A stretch of DNA of 61,412 bases, taken from an uncultured Clostridia bacterium. Lineage in GTDB: Bacteria > Bacillota > Clostridia > Oscillospirales > CAG-272. Of the stretch, positions 15,166-22,849 are shown one piece after another. Below the pieces are notes generated by a model. That model worked only from the letters and a program-made list of their open reading frames with translations, did no database searches and had not been told where the DNA came from. The DNA is taken from NCBI GenBank assembly GCA_947630015.1, contig CANRFY010000003.1:1-61412 (forward strand). Reading direction: 5' to 3'. The position numbers and the translations under genes were made by a program. The stretch's first letter is position 1. Each line of letters opens with the position of its first letter.

Positions 15166-17997
15166 TTAATCAGATTCGGAGCGCAGGACCAGCTCTTGGA
15201 ACTGCTGGCGCGTCAACAGCACCTCGCGCGGACGCGATGCGTCCTGCGGTCCCACGTATCCGAGCGCTTCCATTCGGTCGATGAGCTTTGCGGCGCGCCC
15301 ATAGCCGAGCGAGAGCCGCCGCTGGATAAGCGACGTCGATATCTTGCCCGAATCGACTGCAAGCTCGAGCGCCTGACGGAACATCGGATCGTCGCCGAAA
15401 ACGGCGTCCTTGCCCTCGTCGTCGTCGGAGGACGCGGCGCCGCCGCGTCCCTTCTTATTGCCGCACTGGCGCGCGGCCTCCTCGATGCCGTCGATGGCTG
15501 CCTCGTCGTAGTGGGGAGTCGGACACGTTCCCTTAAGGAAATCAGTCACGGCCTCGACCTCGGAATCGCTGACGAACGCGCCCTGAACGCGCTGGGGCTT
15601 TGTCGAGCCGATCGGCGCGAACAGCATATCGCCCTTTCCGAGCAGCTTTTCAGCGCCGCCGGTGCCGAGTATCGTGCGGCTGTCGACCTGCTGCGCCACC
15701 GTCAGCGCTATGCGCGACGGGAAATTCGCCTTGATAAGTCCCGTCACGACGTCGACGGACGGGCGCTGCGTGCCGATTATGACGTGAACTCCGGCGGCGC
15801 GTCCCATCTGAGCGATGCGGCAGATGTGGGTCTCGACGTCGTCCGGGGCCGTCATCATCAAGTCGGCAAGCTCGTCGATCACGATGACGAGATACGGCAT
15901 GAACATCTTTTCCGGATCGTTTTCCGTTATTTTATTGTAGCCGTCTATGTTGCGGACGCCGACGTCGCGGATCATCTCGTAACGCTTCTCCATCTCGCCG
16001 ACGGCCCATGAAAGCGTGCCTGCGGCCTTTTTTGCGTCGCTGACGACGGGGACGTGCAGATGGGGGATGCCGTTGTACGGCACGAATTCGACCTGCTTCG
16101 GGTCGATCATGATGAGCCGCACCTGATCGGGACGCGCGCGGTAAAGGATGCTCATCACGATGCAGTTGATGCAGACCGATTTACCGCCGCCCGTCGTGCC
16201 GGCGATCAGAAGATGGGGCATTTTCGATATATCGCAGAATACGGGCGCGCCGGCGACGTCGCATCCGAGCGCGGCGGTCAGCAGCCCCTTTGCGTTCTGG
16301 AACTGCTCCGTCTCAAACAGCTGACGGAGCGATACTGTTTCGCGGACGCGGTTCGGCACCTCGACGCCGACGGCGGCCTTGCCCGGGATCGGAGCCTCGA
16401 TCCTGACGCTTTCGGCCGCGAGATTTAGCGCGATATCGTCGGAGAGATTCGCAATCGCGGACACGCGCGTCCCCGTCTCGGGCGTAAGCTCGTATCTTGT
16501 GATCGTGGGGCCGTGGAACACGTCGGAGATCTTCGTCTTGACCTTGAAGCTGCGAAGCGTATCGACGAGGCGCTGGGCGGTCTGCTTCAATTCCTCGACG
16601 TCGGCGGCCGTCGCCGCCTGCGGCGGCGTCAAGAGCGAGATAGGCGGGAATTCGTATACGGGAACGGCGTCCTCGACCTCGGGTTCGTCCTCCGGCTCAA
16701 CCATTTCCGGTTCCGATATTGCGTTCACCATCGCCTCGATATCGTCGTCGTCGAAGCCCGCGTCGGGGAAAATCCCCGCCTGCGCGTCGTTGATATCGGC
16801 CTCGCCGATCTCGTCGCCGAAGACGTACCCCTGACGGCTCCCCGCGCTCCCCATCTCATACGGGGCGCGGATGCCGTCGCCGTCGCCGCGCAGTATCCCG
16901 ATCGATTCGGGATCGACGAATATGCTCTCAAGATCGACCTCGCCGCTCTTCGCGTCCGGATCGGACGCGACGGGCGACAGCGTCTTTGCTGACGGCTGCG
17001 ACAGCTTTTTTACCTTCGCGCCGCTCTTTGCAGGCGCTTTATCCGCGTCGTTTTTGTCCCCGCCGGACTCGAACGACTGCTCGCCGTAGCGCTCGCGCGT
17101 GCGGCGCATCACCTCGTCGAAGATTTTTTTATCTATCTCGTCCTGCTCCGTCGGCGTCTCGGGCGGCGTATCTTCGCCGCTGTCCTTTTCGTCGGCGGAA
17201 ATGTCGACGTCGGTGTTGAATTTGCGGTGTCTGACGCCGGCGCGCTCCGCGCGCTTATGCTCGGTCTTATCCGTCATCGCGGGCGGGATTTGAGCGCTTT
17301 CGGCGGCGGCCTCCGCCTCGGCGAGCAGCCGTTCGTCGTCCTCGCGGCGGCGCGCCTCATATTCAGCGATGCGCTCGCGGCGAGCCGCGTGCTTTTCCTT
17401 CATCCTGACGCCGAGCATGGAGAATACGGCCGCCGGCGTCAGTCCGAACAGCAGAAGACACAGAATGAACAGCGCCGCGGCGAGTATCACGATCGATATG
17501 ACGCGTCCGAAGCATTTGACGAAAACGGAGCCGATCAGCCCGCCGATCACGCCTCCGCTCGTCCTCGCTATGCCGGATTCGTAAAGCTCATTTATGTTGA
17601 ATGTGGCGCTGCCGGACAGGATGATGTGCATCATTACGGCGAACAGCACCCATACGGCGACCGAACACCAGAAGCGCCATCCGACGCGGCGCGGATCGTC
17701 GTCGTCATGCCAGAATACGCCGAGCAAAACGAGCATCAGCGGAGCCGCGAACGCGGAGACCGACATCGTGCCGAACAGAAAATCGCGCAGGAATTCGACG
17801 ACGACGCCCGTGTCCGGCAGTAAAAGCACGAGCAGCACGAGCAGCGCCGAGACGTAGAATATGAACGGCAGCGTCTGGCGCAGCGCGCCGGACGGAGGCG
17901 CGCTTTTCGCCTTCGGCGATCGTCCCGCGCCGTTTTTCGCCGGCGCGCGGCCGGAGGCCGGTTTCTTTTTGCTGTCCGTTGTCTTTTTTGTCGCCAT
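15166..17997 (-). CDS. ftsK: DNA translocase FtsK/SpoIIIE
   Basis: A 943-residue septum-anchored DNA pump. A lysine/alanine-rich N-terminal tail is followed by four transmembrane helices (about 45-190), a long acidic low-complexity linker (about 215-450) and the alpha/beta RecA-like motor. The motor has the Walker A motif GTTGGGKSVC (Lys606) and Walker B LVIVIDELADLMM (about 700). The C-terminal gamma winged helix (about 870-940, KISTSLIQRRLSLGYGRAAKLI) reads KOPS/SRS sequences. It moves chromosome arms through the division or sporulation septum. Given spoIIP, gpr and a SigH-like gene elsewhere in the window, a SpoIIIE role in forespore chromosome packing is likely. It has its own promoter and heads the minus-strand run. 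Confidence 0.95.
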   Translation of the reverse strand: MATKKTTDSKKKPASGRAPAKNGAGRSPKAKSAPPSGALRQTLPFIFYVSALLVLLVLLLPDTGVVVEFLRDFLFGTMSVSAFAAPLMLVLLGVFWHDDDDPRRVGWRFWCSVAVWVLFAVMMHIILSGSATFNINELYESGIARTSGGVIGGLIGSVFVKCFGRVISIVILAAALFILCLLLFGLTPAAVFSMLGVRMKEKHAARRERIAEYEARRREDDERLLAEAEAAAESAQIPPAMTDKTEHKRAERAGVRHRKFNTDVDISADEKDSGEDTPPETPTEQDEIDKKIFDEVMRRTRERYGEQSFESGGDKNDADKAPAKSGAKVKKLSQPSAKTLSPVASDPDAKSGEVDLESIFVDPESIGILRGDGDGIRAPYEMGSAGSRQGYVFGDEIGEADINDAQAGIFPDAGFDDDDIEAMVNAISEPEMVEPEDEPEVEDAVPVYEFPPISLLTPPQAATAADVEELKQTAQRLVDTLRSFKVKTKISDVFHGPTITRYELTPETGTRVSAIANLSDDIALNLAAESVRIEAPIPGKAAVGVEVPNRVRETVSLRQLFETEQFQNAKGLLTAALGCDVAGAPVFCDISKMPHLLIAGTTGGGKSVCINCIVMSILYRARPDQVRLIMIDPKQVEFVPYNGIPHLHVPVVSDAKKAAGTLSWAVGEMEKRYEMIRDVGVRNIDGYNKITENDPEKMFMPYLVIVIDELADLMMTAPDDVETHICRIAQMGRAAGVHVIIGTQRPSVDVVTGLIKANFPSRIALTVAQQVDSRTILGTGGAEKLLGKGDMLFAPIGSTKPQRVQGAFVSDSEVEAVTDFLKGTCPTPHYDEAAIDGIEEAARQCGNKKGRGGAASSDDDEGKDAVFGDDPMFRQALELAVDSGKISTSLIQRRLSLGYGRAAKLIDRMEALGYVGPQDASRPREVLLTRQQFQELVLRSESD

Positions 17998-18058
17998 TTA
18001 TGTAAATACCTGCTTTAACAATGGATAAAGGACGCACTGTCTTCAATGCTCCGAGTAT

Positions 18059-18087
18059 ATGATAACAGATTTTGAGCCAAAATACAA
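18059..18087 (-). promoter_or_regulatory. Promoter of the ftsK run
   Basis: Minus strand TTGTAT (18087-18082), 17-bp spacer, TATCAT (18064-18059), about 60 nt upstream of the ftsK start. Confidence 0.6.
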
Positions 18088-18115
18088 GTACCATACGACA
18101 ATATAAGGAATAATT

Positions 18116-18523
18116 ATGAAACTGACGGCGAAAATACCGCGCTCTGCCGACGCGCTTTATGTGCTTGCGGCGGGCGCTCTGGCCGGTTTTTGCAACGGTC
18201 TTGTCGGATGCGGCGGCGGGATCGTGATCGTGTACGCGCTGTCGCGGCTTTATCGAGACGACCCCGAACGGACGCCGCGCGACGTGTTCGCGTCGGCGGC
18301 GGCGTCAATTCTGCCGATATCGGCGGTGTCGGCGGTCATGTACGCCGCGGGCGGGACGACGGCGGACGGATTTCTGCGATATCTGCTGCCGGCGGCCGCC
18401 GGAGGCGTCGTCGGCGCGTATCTGCTCGATAAGATCGATACGGGGCTGCTCGGGCGCATATTCGCGGCGCTCGTGATGTGGGCGGGCGCCTCGATGATAC
18501 TGCGGCGGCTCGGGGTGATCTGA
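18116..18523 (+). CDS. TSUP (TauE/SafE) transporter, N-terminal half protein
   Basis: A 135-residue protein with four hydrophobic helices. It covers only one of the two repeats of a normal ~250-residue TauE/SafE transporter. GFCNGLVGCGGGIVIVYAL near residue 25-43 is the glycine-rich motif of the family's inverted repeat. The next gene starts within 2 nt and encodes the other half, so the two products probably assemble as a heterodimer. Known TSUP substrates are sulfite, sulfoacetate, thiosulfate and other small anions. The ATG is preceded by AAGGAATAATT. Confidence 0.8.
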   Translation: MKLTAKIPRSADALYVLAAGALAGFCNGLVGCGGGIVIVYALSRLYRDDPERTPRDVFASAAASILPISAVSAVMYAAGGTTADGFLRYLLPAAAGGVVGAYLLDKIDTGLLGRIFAALVMWAGASMILRRLGVI

Positions 18524-18524
18524 C

Positions 18525-18890
18525 GTGGGCGCAGTATATGAAATGCTGATCGCGTTTTTATGCGCGGCGCTTTCCGGAATGGGCGTCGGCGGAGGCGGGC
18601 TTCTGCTCATATATCTGACGATGTTCACGGATTCGGGACGGCAGCGTGCGCAGATGTACAATCTCTTGTTCTTCATGTGCGCGTCGGCGGCCTCGCTTTT
18701 GATCCACGCCGACAAAAGGAAGATCGATCTGCGCGTGACGGCGCTGATCTCGGCGGCGGGTATCCCAGGGGCCGTTTTAGGCGCGGCGCTCTCGGGCGCG
18801 TCGGGCGACGACGCGATCGGGATTTTGATCGGCGCGTTTCTTTTTGTCTCGGGCGCGGCGTCGCTGTTCTCGAAACGGAAACAAAAATAA
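18525..18890 (+). CDS. TSUP (TauE/SafE) transporter, C-terminal half protein
   Basis: A 121-residue partner of the preceding gene, with the matching family motif ALSGMGVGGGGLLLIYL (about 14-30) and about four helices. A GTG at 18525 overlaps the region of the previous stop; an ATG at 18540 is an alternative start. The two half genes are in different frames with a real stop between them. Each half carries its own complete motif and start, so this looks like a split-gene arrangement rather than a recent frameshift. It ends in the KRKQK tail, about 35 nt before the rpsO promoter. Confidence 0.78.
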   Translation: MGAVYEMLIAFLCAALSGMGVGGGGLLLIYLTMFTDSGRQRAQMYNLLFFMCASAASLLIHADKRKIDLRVTALISAAGIPGAVLGAALSGASGDDAIGILIGAFLFVSGAASLFSKRKQK

Positions 18891-18925
18891 TGTTCCCATT
18901 CGCCCCAATTTTGTTAAACTTCGTA

Positions 18926-18954
18926 TTTACAACGCGGATTTTTCGTGATATAAT
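18926..18954 (+). promoter_or_regulatory. Promoter of rpsO
   Basis: TTTACA (18926-18931), 17-bp spacer, TATAAT (18949-18954). Transcription should begin near 18961, giving a leader of about 110 nt. Confidence 0.8.
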
Positions 18955-18960
18955 ACAGCG

Positions 18961-19072
18961 TAGCGCCCGACACGGTCCGCGGGTCAAGTGCCGGATTTGC
19001 CATACGGCCAATCGACGGCAGGTCACCCGCCGCGGGCTGAGTCGGGGTGCAATAAAATTATGAGGTGAAAAA
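18961..19072 (+). promoter_or_regulatory. Structured rpsO leader, candidate S15 autoregulatory RNA
   Basis: The leader can close with CCCGAC (about 18966) against GTCGGG (about 19042). Inside, GCGGGT near 18980 pairs with ACCCGC near 19025, and a small GCC/GGC hairpin sits between them. A GC-rich multi-stem leader placed directly before rpsO fits the known habit of S15 to repress its own mRNA through leader structures, several unrelated types of which are described. The assignment to S15 is inferred from position only. Confidence 0.5.
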
Positions 19073-19342
19073 ATGGCACTCACAAAAGAAAACAAGCAGG
19101 CCATCATCGCGCAGTATGCGACGCATGAGGGCGACACGGGCAGCCCCGAGGTTCAGATCGCGATCCTTACGGAACGCATCAATCAGCTCACCGAGCATCT
19201 GAAGAACAACAAGAAGGATCACCACAGCCGCAGAGGACTTCTGAAAATGGTCGGTCATCGCCGCAATCTGCTCGGATATCTGCAAAAGATTGACATAGAG
19301 CGCTACCGCTCGATCGTCGACAGACTCAACATCAGAAAGTAA
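19073..19342 (+). CDS. rpsO: 30S ribosomal protein S15
   Basis: An 89-residue, all-helical 16S rRNA-binding protein of the platform. Standard length, with the conserved [17 protein letters not shown] and [18 protein letters not shown] segments; the HHSRRG region contacts the three-way junction of helices 20-22. AGGTG lies just upstream of the ATG. It is followed by pnp on the same strand, the arrangement common across bacteria, but with a structured 240-nt gap between them. Confidence 0.98.
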   Translation: MALTKENKQAIIAQYATHEGDTGSPEVQIAILTERINQLTEHLKNNKKDHHSRRGLLKMVGHRRNLLGYLQKIDIERYRSIVDRLNIRK

Positions 19343-19351
19343 GTCTTAAAA

Positions 19352-19540
19352 GGGGAGCGCTCCCCCTGAATTTACAGATGTGGCGGTCTTGGGCTGCCGC
19401 AGCCGAACCACGGCTCCGGCAGCCCGAACCATAATGCGGCGTCAGCCGCCAAAACGCAAGACGACGGGGACGCCTTGACGGAATAGCATTTACAAATGCG
19501 CGCGGGGTCGCGCGCGTCTGTAAGTGTTAGTCCGCTTGGC
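19352..19540 (+). other. Structured intergenic RNA element between rpsO and pnp
   Basis: The first element is a 14-nt perfect palindrome, GGGGAGCGCTCCCC (19352-19365). Next comes a closed domain: GTCTT(G) at 19386-19391 pairs with CAAGAC at 19457-19462, enclosing two hairpins. Hairpin 1 (19391-19425) has 9 plus 5 bp around a 1x1 internal loop. Hairpin 2 (19436-19449) is GCGGC-GTCA-GCCGC. A third hairpin at about 19488-19527 pairs ATTTACA..GCGCGCG with CGCGCGC..TGTAAGT. This three-way-junction layout just before pnp may serve as terminator, processing site or control element. No protein gene fits the gap. Confidence 0.55.
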
Positions 19541-19582
19541 GCTTCCGTTTGAAAATAATAAAACCGGAGAGGGAAAAATCAA

Positions 19583-21673
19583 ATGTTTGAAAATTACAGG
19601 GTTTTTGAAACCGAATACGCCGGCAGACCGCTCAAGGTCGAGGTCGGCAAGGTTGCGGGACTCGCCAACGGCTCGTGCCTGATCTCCTACGGCGAAACGA
19701 CGGTGCTGGCGTGCGCCACGGCGTCCGAGAAGCCGCGCGACGGCATCGATTTTCTGCCGCTGTCCGTCGATTTTGAGGAAAGACTTTACGCCGCGGGCAA
19801 AATCCCGGGCGCGTTTTTGCGCCGCGAGGGCAGACCGTCCGAGAAGGCGATTCTGACGGCGCGCGTCATCGACCGCCCGATCAGACCGCTGTTCCCGAAG
19901 GATCTGCGCAACGACGTCGTGCTTTCGATGACGGTAATGTCGGTCGATCCCGACTGCTCGCCCGAGATCACGGCGATGATAGGCGCGTCGATCGCGCTGT
20001 CCATATCCGACATTCCGTGGAACGGACCGATTTCGGGCGCGTTCATCGGCATGGTGGACGGCGTGCCGGTCGTCAATCCGACGGCGGCGCAGCGCGCGGT
20101 CTCAACGCTCGAGCTGACAGTTGCGTCGAGCGCGAAGAAGGTAGTCATGATCGAGGCCGGCGCGAAGGAAGTCTCCGACGCGAATATGTTCACGGCAATA
20201 ATGCTCGGCCACGAGGAAAACTGCCGTCTGCTTCATTTCATCGACAACATAATCGCCGAGGTCGGCAAGCCGAAGTTCGACTATCCGTCGTGCGAGCTTG
20301 ATCACGATATGTTCGACAAGGTGTTCGATTTCTGCGAGCATGACGTCATGTTCGCGCTCGATACGCCCGACAAGAACGTGCGCGACGAGCGCATGGTCCC
20401 GATCAAGGATGCGATCGTCGAGAAATTCTCCGAGGAATATCCGACGATAGCTGATCAGATGGAGGAGCTTGTATATAAGATTCAGAAGAAGATCGTGCGC
20501 CGCTGGCTGCTCGAGGACGGAAAGCGCGTAGACGGCAGACGTCTCGACGAGATCAGACCTCTCGCGGCTGAGGCCGGAGTGCTTCCGAGAGTACACGGCA
20601 GCGGACTGTTCACGCGCGGTCAGACGCAGGTCATGTCGATCTGCACGCTCGGCTCAATCGACGAGGCGCAGGAGCTGGACGGCATCGACGAGCAGACGTC
20701 GAAGCGCTATATGCATCACTACAATATGCCCGGTTATTCGACCGGCGAGGCTAAGGCGGCCCGCAGCCCGGGACGCCGTGAGATCGGTCACGGCGCGCTC
20801 GCGGAGCGTTCGCTGATCCCCGTGCTCCCGTCGATAGACGAATTCCCGTATGCGATCCGCGTCGTATCCGAGGTTGTGTCCTCGAACGGCTCGACTTCGC
20901 AGGGTTCCGTCTGCGGCTCGACGCTCGCGCTCATGGATGCGGGCGTGCCGATCAAGGCTCCCGTCGCGGGCATTTCGTGCGGACTTATCACCGAGGGCGA
21001 CCGCTGGATGACGATGATCGACATCCAGGGACTCGAGGATTTCTACGGCGACATGGACTTCAAGGTCGCCGGCACGCACAAGGGCATCACGTCCATTCAG
21101 ATGGACCTCAAGATAGACGGACTTACGCCCGAGATCATCAAGGAAGCGCTCGCCGTCACGCATAAGGGACGCGATTATATCATCGACGAGATTTTGCTTA
21201 AGGCGATTCCCGAGCCTCGCGCGGACGTTTCGCCGTATGCGCCTAAAATGCTCACGATGCACATCAATGTCGATAAGATCAGAGAAGTCATCGGCACGGG
21301 CGGCAAGGTCGTTCAGAAGATCGTCGCCGACACCGGCGCGAAGATCGATATCGAGGAGGACGGCACGATTTACATCTCCGCCGTCAACCGCGACGCCGCT
21401 TACGAGGCGCAGAAGATCATCGAGGGCATCGTGTTCGAGCCGGAAGTGGGCGCGATATACACGGGCCGCGTGACGCGCATCATCCCGATCGGCGCGTTCG
21501 TCGAGTTCGCACCGGGCAAAGAGGGCATGGTGCATATCAAGGACCTCGAAAATAAACGCACCGAAAAGGTCGAGGACGTTTGCCAGGTCGGCGATATGAT
21601 GACCGTCAAATTCCTCGGCACCGACGACCGCGGCAGACTCAACCTCTCCCGCAAGGCTTGTCTGGAGGAGTAA
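19583..21673 (+). CDS. pnp: Polynucleotide phosphorylase
   Basis: A 696-residue phosphorolytic 3'-5' exoribonuclease and degradosome component. Domain order is complete: RNase PH 1 (about 12-145), the helical domain (about 150-235), the catalytic RNase PH 2 (about 325-470), with MHHYNMPGYSTGE (about 377-389) and the FYGDMDFKVAGT active-site strand (about 488-499), KH (about 555-610, IREVIGTGGKVVQKIV) and S1 (about 624-693). CCGGAGAGG precedes the ATG. It is cytoplasmic and forms a homotrimer. Nothing is missing. A dispersed hairpin repeat follows the stop directly. Confidence 0.98.
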   Translation: MFENYRVFETEYAGRPLKVEVGKVAGLANGSCLISYGETTVLACATASEKPRDGIDFLPLSVDFEERLYAAGKIPGAFLRREGRPSEKAILTARVIDRPIRPLFPKDLRNDVVLSMTVMSVDPDCSPEITAMIGASIALSISDIPWNGPISGAFIGMVDGVPVVNPTAAQRAVSTLELTVASSAKKVVMIEAGAKEVSDANMFTAIMLGHEENCRLLHFIDNIIAEVGKPKFDYPSCELDHDMFDKVFDFCEHDVMFALDTPDKNVRDERMVPIKDAIVEKFSEEYPTIADQMEELVYKIQKKIVRRWLLEDGKRVDGRRLDEIRPLAAEAGVLPRVHGSGLFTRGQTQVMSICTLGSIDEAQELDGIDEQTSKRYMHHYNMPGYSTGEAKAARSPGRREIGHGALAERSLIPVLPSIDEFPYAIRVVSEVVSSNGSTSQGSVCGSTLALMDAGVPIKAPVAGISCGLITEGDRWMTMIDIQGLEDFYGDMDFKVAGTHKGITSIQMDLKIDGLTPEIIKEALAVTHKGRDYIIDEILLKAIPEPRADVSPYAPKMLTMHINVDKIREVIGTGGKVVQKIVADTGAKIDIEEDGTIYISAVNRDAAYEAQKIIEGIVFEPEVGAIYTGRVTRIIPIGAFVEFAPGKEGMVHIKDLENKRTEKVEDVCQVGDMMTVKFLGTDDRGRLNLSRKACLEE

Positions 21674-21682
21674 TTATTAGTT

Positions 21683-21770
21683 ATATGCAGGGGGGAGAGA
21701 AACTTTTTGAAAAAAGTTTCTCTCCCCCCTGCACCCCCCTCGTTTCAAAAACTTTTAAAATAAGTATTGA
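21683..21770. repeat. Dispersed hairpin repeat, copy 3
   Basis: A perfect 23-bp inverted repeat with a 2-nt loop (21686-21733) has the family core: G-rich base (TGCAGGGGGGAGAG), AAACTTTTT tip. It is followed by a C-rich stretch and a decayed TTTCAAAAACTTTT arm. It begins 12 nt after the pnp stop. Confidence 0.75.
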
Positions 21771-21778
21771 AAGAAATT

Positions 21779-21845
21779 TGTTAATAAAAATTCTTGAAAA
21801 GGGGTGCGGGGAAAAACTTCTTATAAGAAGTTTTCCCCCGACTAA
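21779..21845. repeat. Dispersed hairpin repeat, copy 4
   Basis: The arm TTAATAAAAATTCTTGAAAA is followed by a hairpin with the core AACTTCTTATAAGAAGTT flanked by GGGGAAA and TTTCCCC. It lies tandem to copy 3 in the pnp-vanY gap and ends 12 nt before the carboxypeptidase start. Confidence 0.7.
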
Positions 21846-21856
21846 AATAATCAACT

Positions 21857-22849
21857 ATGCCGAAAAGACGCAGGATAACGAGGTATAATGAGCGGATAGG
21901 ACCCGAGCTGACGCCCGGGATGATGACGCTCGCCGTTTTTCTTGCGACGGTTATAATATTATCCGTATATTTTGCGTGCAACGCGGCCCCGCCTGTGCGG
22001 GGCGTGGACACGGACGAGATCACGTTCGGCGGCGCGGGGACGGACGCGCCGATCGAAACCGATCCCGTTCCCGACGAGAAGACCGACGTTATAACTGTTC
22101 CGAACTCGCAGATCGACACGGGATATCTAATCCTCGTCAACGGCGATCACAAATACGATTTTGCGGAGGCCGACCGCATCGTTTCGCTTTACGGCAATGA
22201 CGACAGATCGGACAGCTACGGACTCGCGACGTCGTCGATCGCGTGCCGCGAGGATGTGCTTGACGATCTGAACATGATGCTCGACGCGTACAAGGCGGCG
22301 ACAGACGACGGCGGCTCGATAATAAACAGCGCTTACAGAACGTCGGACGAGCAACGAGAAATACTCGTGAGCCGGATAGAGTCGGACGGTGAGGAAGAAG
22401 CGTACAAATATGTCGCGCAGCCCGGGTACAGCGAGCATCATACGGGTCTTTCGTTCGATATCGCGGCGCAGGAGGACAGAACGTGGCTGTCGCAGAACTG
22501 CCAGCGCTTCGGATTCGTCCAGCGCTACCGCGCCGACAAGGAGGAGCTGACGGGGATCGCATACGAATATTGGCATTACAGATACGTGGGCGATCCTCAC
22601 GCCGAGATCATGATGACGGAGAACCTCTGCATGGAGGAATATTTGACGCTTCTGTCGATGTACACGTATTCGGACCCGTACACGTATAAAACGGCGGACG
22701 GGGACGAATACATGATCTACTATACGCCGTGCGGCGGCGACGGGGAAACGCTCATACAAGTCCCGCGCGGAGCCGATTACACCGTTTCCGGCGACAATGT
22801 CGGCGGATTTATCACGACGGTGCGCATCGGGATCGGAGGCGGCGAATGA
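21857..22849 (+). CDS. D,D-/L,D-carboxypeptidase of the VanY (peptidase M15B) family, membrane-anchored
   Basis: A 330-residue protein with a basic N-terminus, one signal-anchor helix (about 23-42) and a Thr/Pro/Asp-rich linker. The M15B domain spans about 95-260. Zinc-site motifs are present: SAYRTSDEQ (about 155), PGYSEHHTGLSFDI with the first His and Asp ligands (about 191-204), and EYWHYRYVG with the second His (about 235-243). Such enzymes trim the terminal D-Ala of peptidoglycan stems outside the cell. About 70 extra C-terminal residues form a small beta-rich tail of unknown role. No vanR/S or vanA-type genes are nearby, so resistance is not indicated. The stop overlaps the next start (ATGA). 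Confidence 0.88.
   Translation: MPKRRRITRYNERIGPELTPGMMTLAVFLATVIILSVYFACNAAPPVRGVDTDEITFGGAGTDAPIETDPVPDEKTDVITVPNSQIDTGYLILVNGDHKYDFAEADRIVSLYGNDDRSDSYGLATSSIACREDVLDDLNMMLDAYKAATDDGGSIINSAYRTSDEQREILVSRIESDGEEEAYKYVAQPGYSEHHTGLSFDIAAQEDRTWLSQNCQRFGFVQRYRADKEELTGIAYEYWHYRYVGDPHAEIMMTENLCMEEYLTLLSMYTYSDPYTYKTADGDEYMIYYTPCGGDGETLIQVPRGADYTVSGDNVGGFITTVRIGIGGGE

Noticed and set aside
20654..21535. Minus-strand open frame antisense to pnp
   Set aside because: A shadow of pnp codon usage, without start signals.
21857..22849. Vancomycin-resistance operon around the VanY-type gene
   Set aside because: There is no vanR/S, vanH/A/X or related ligase gene nearby; M15B peptidases are common in wall recycling.
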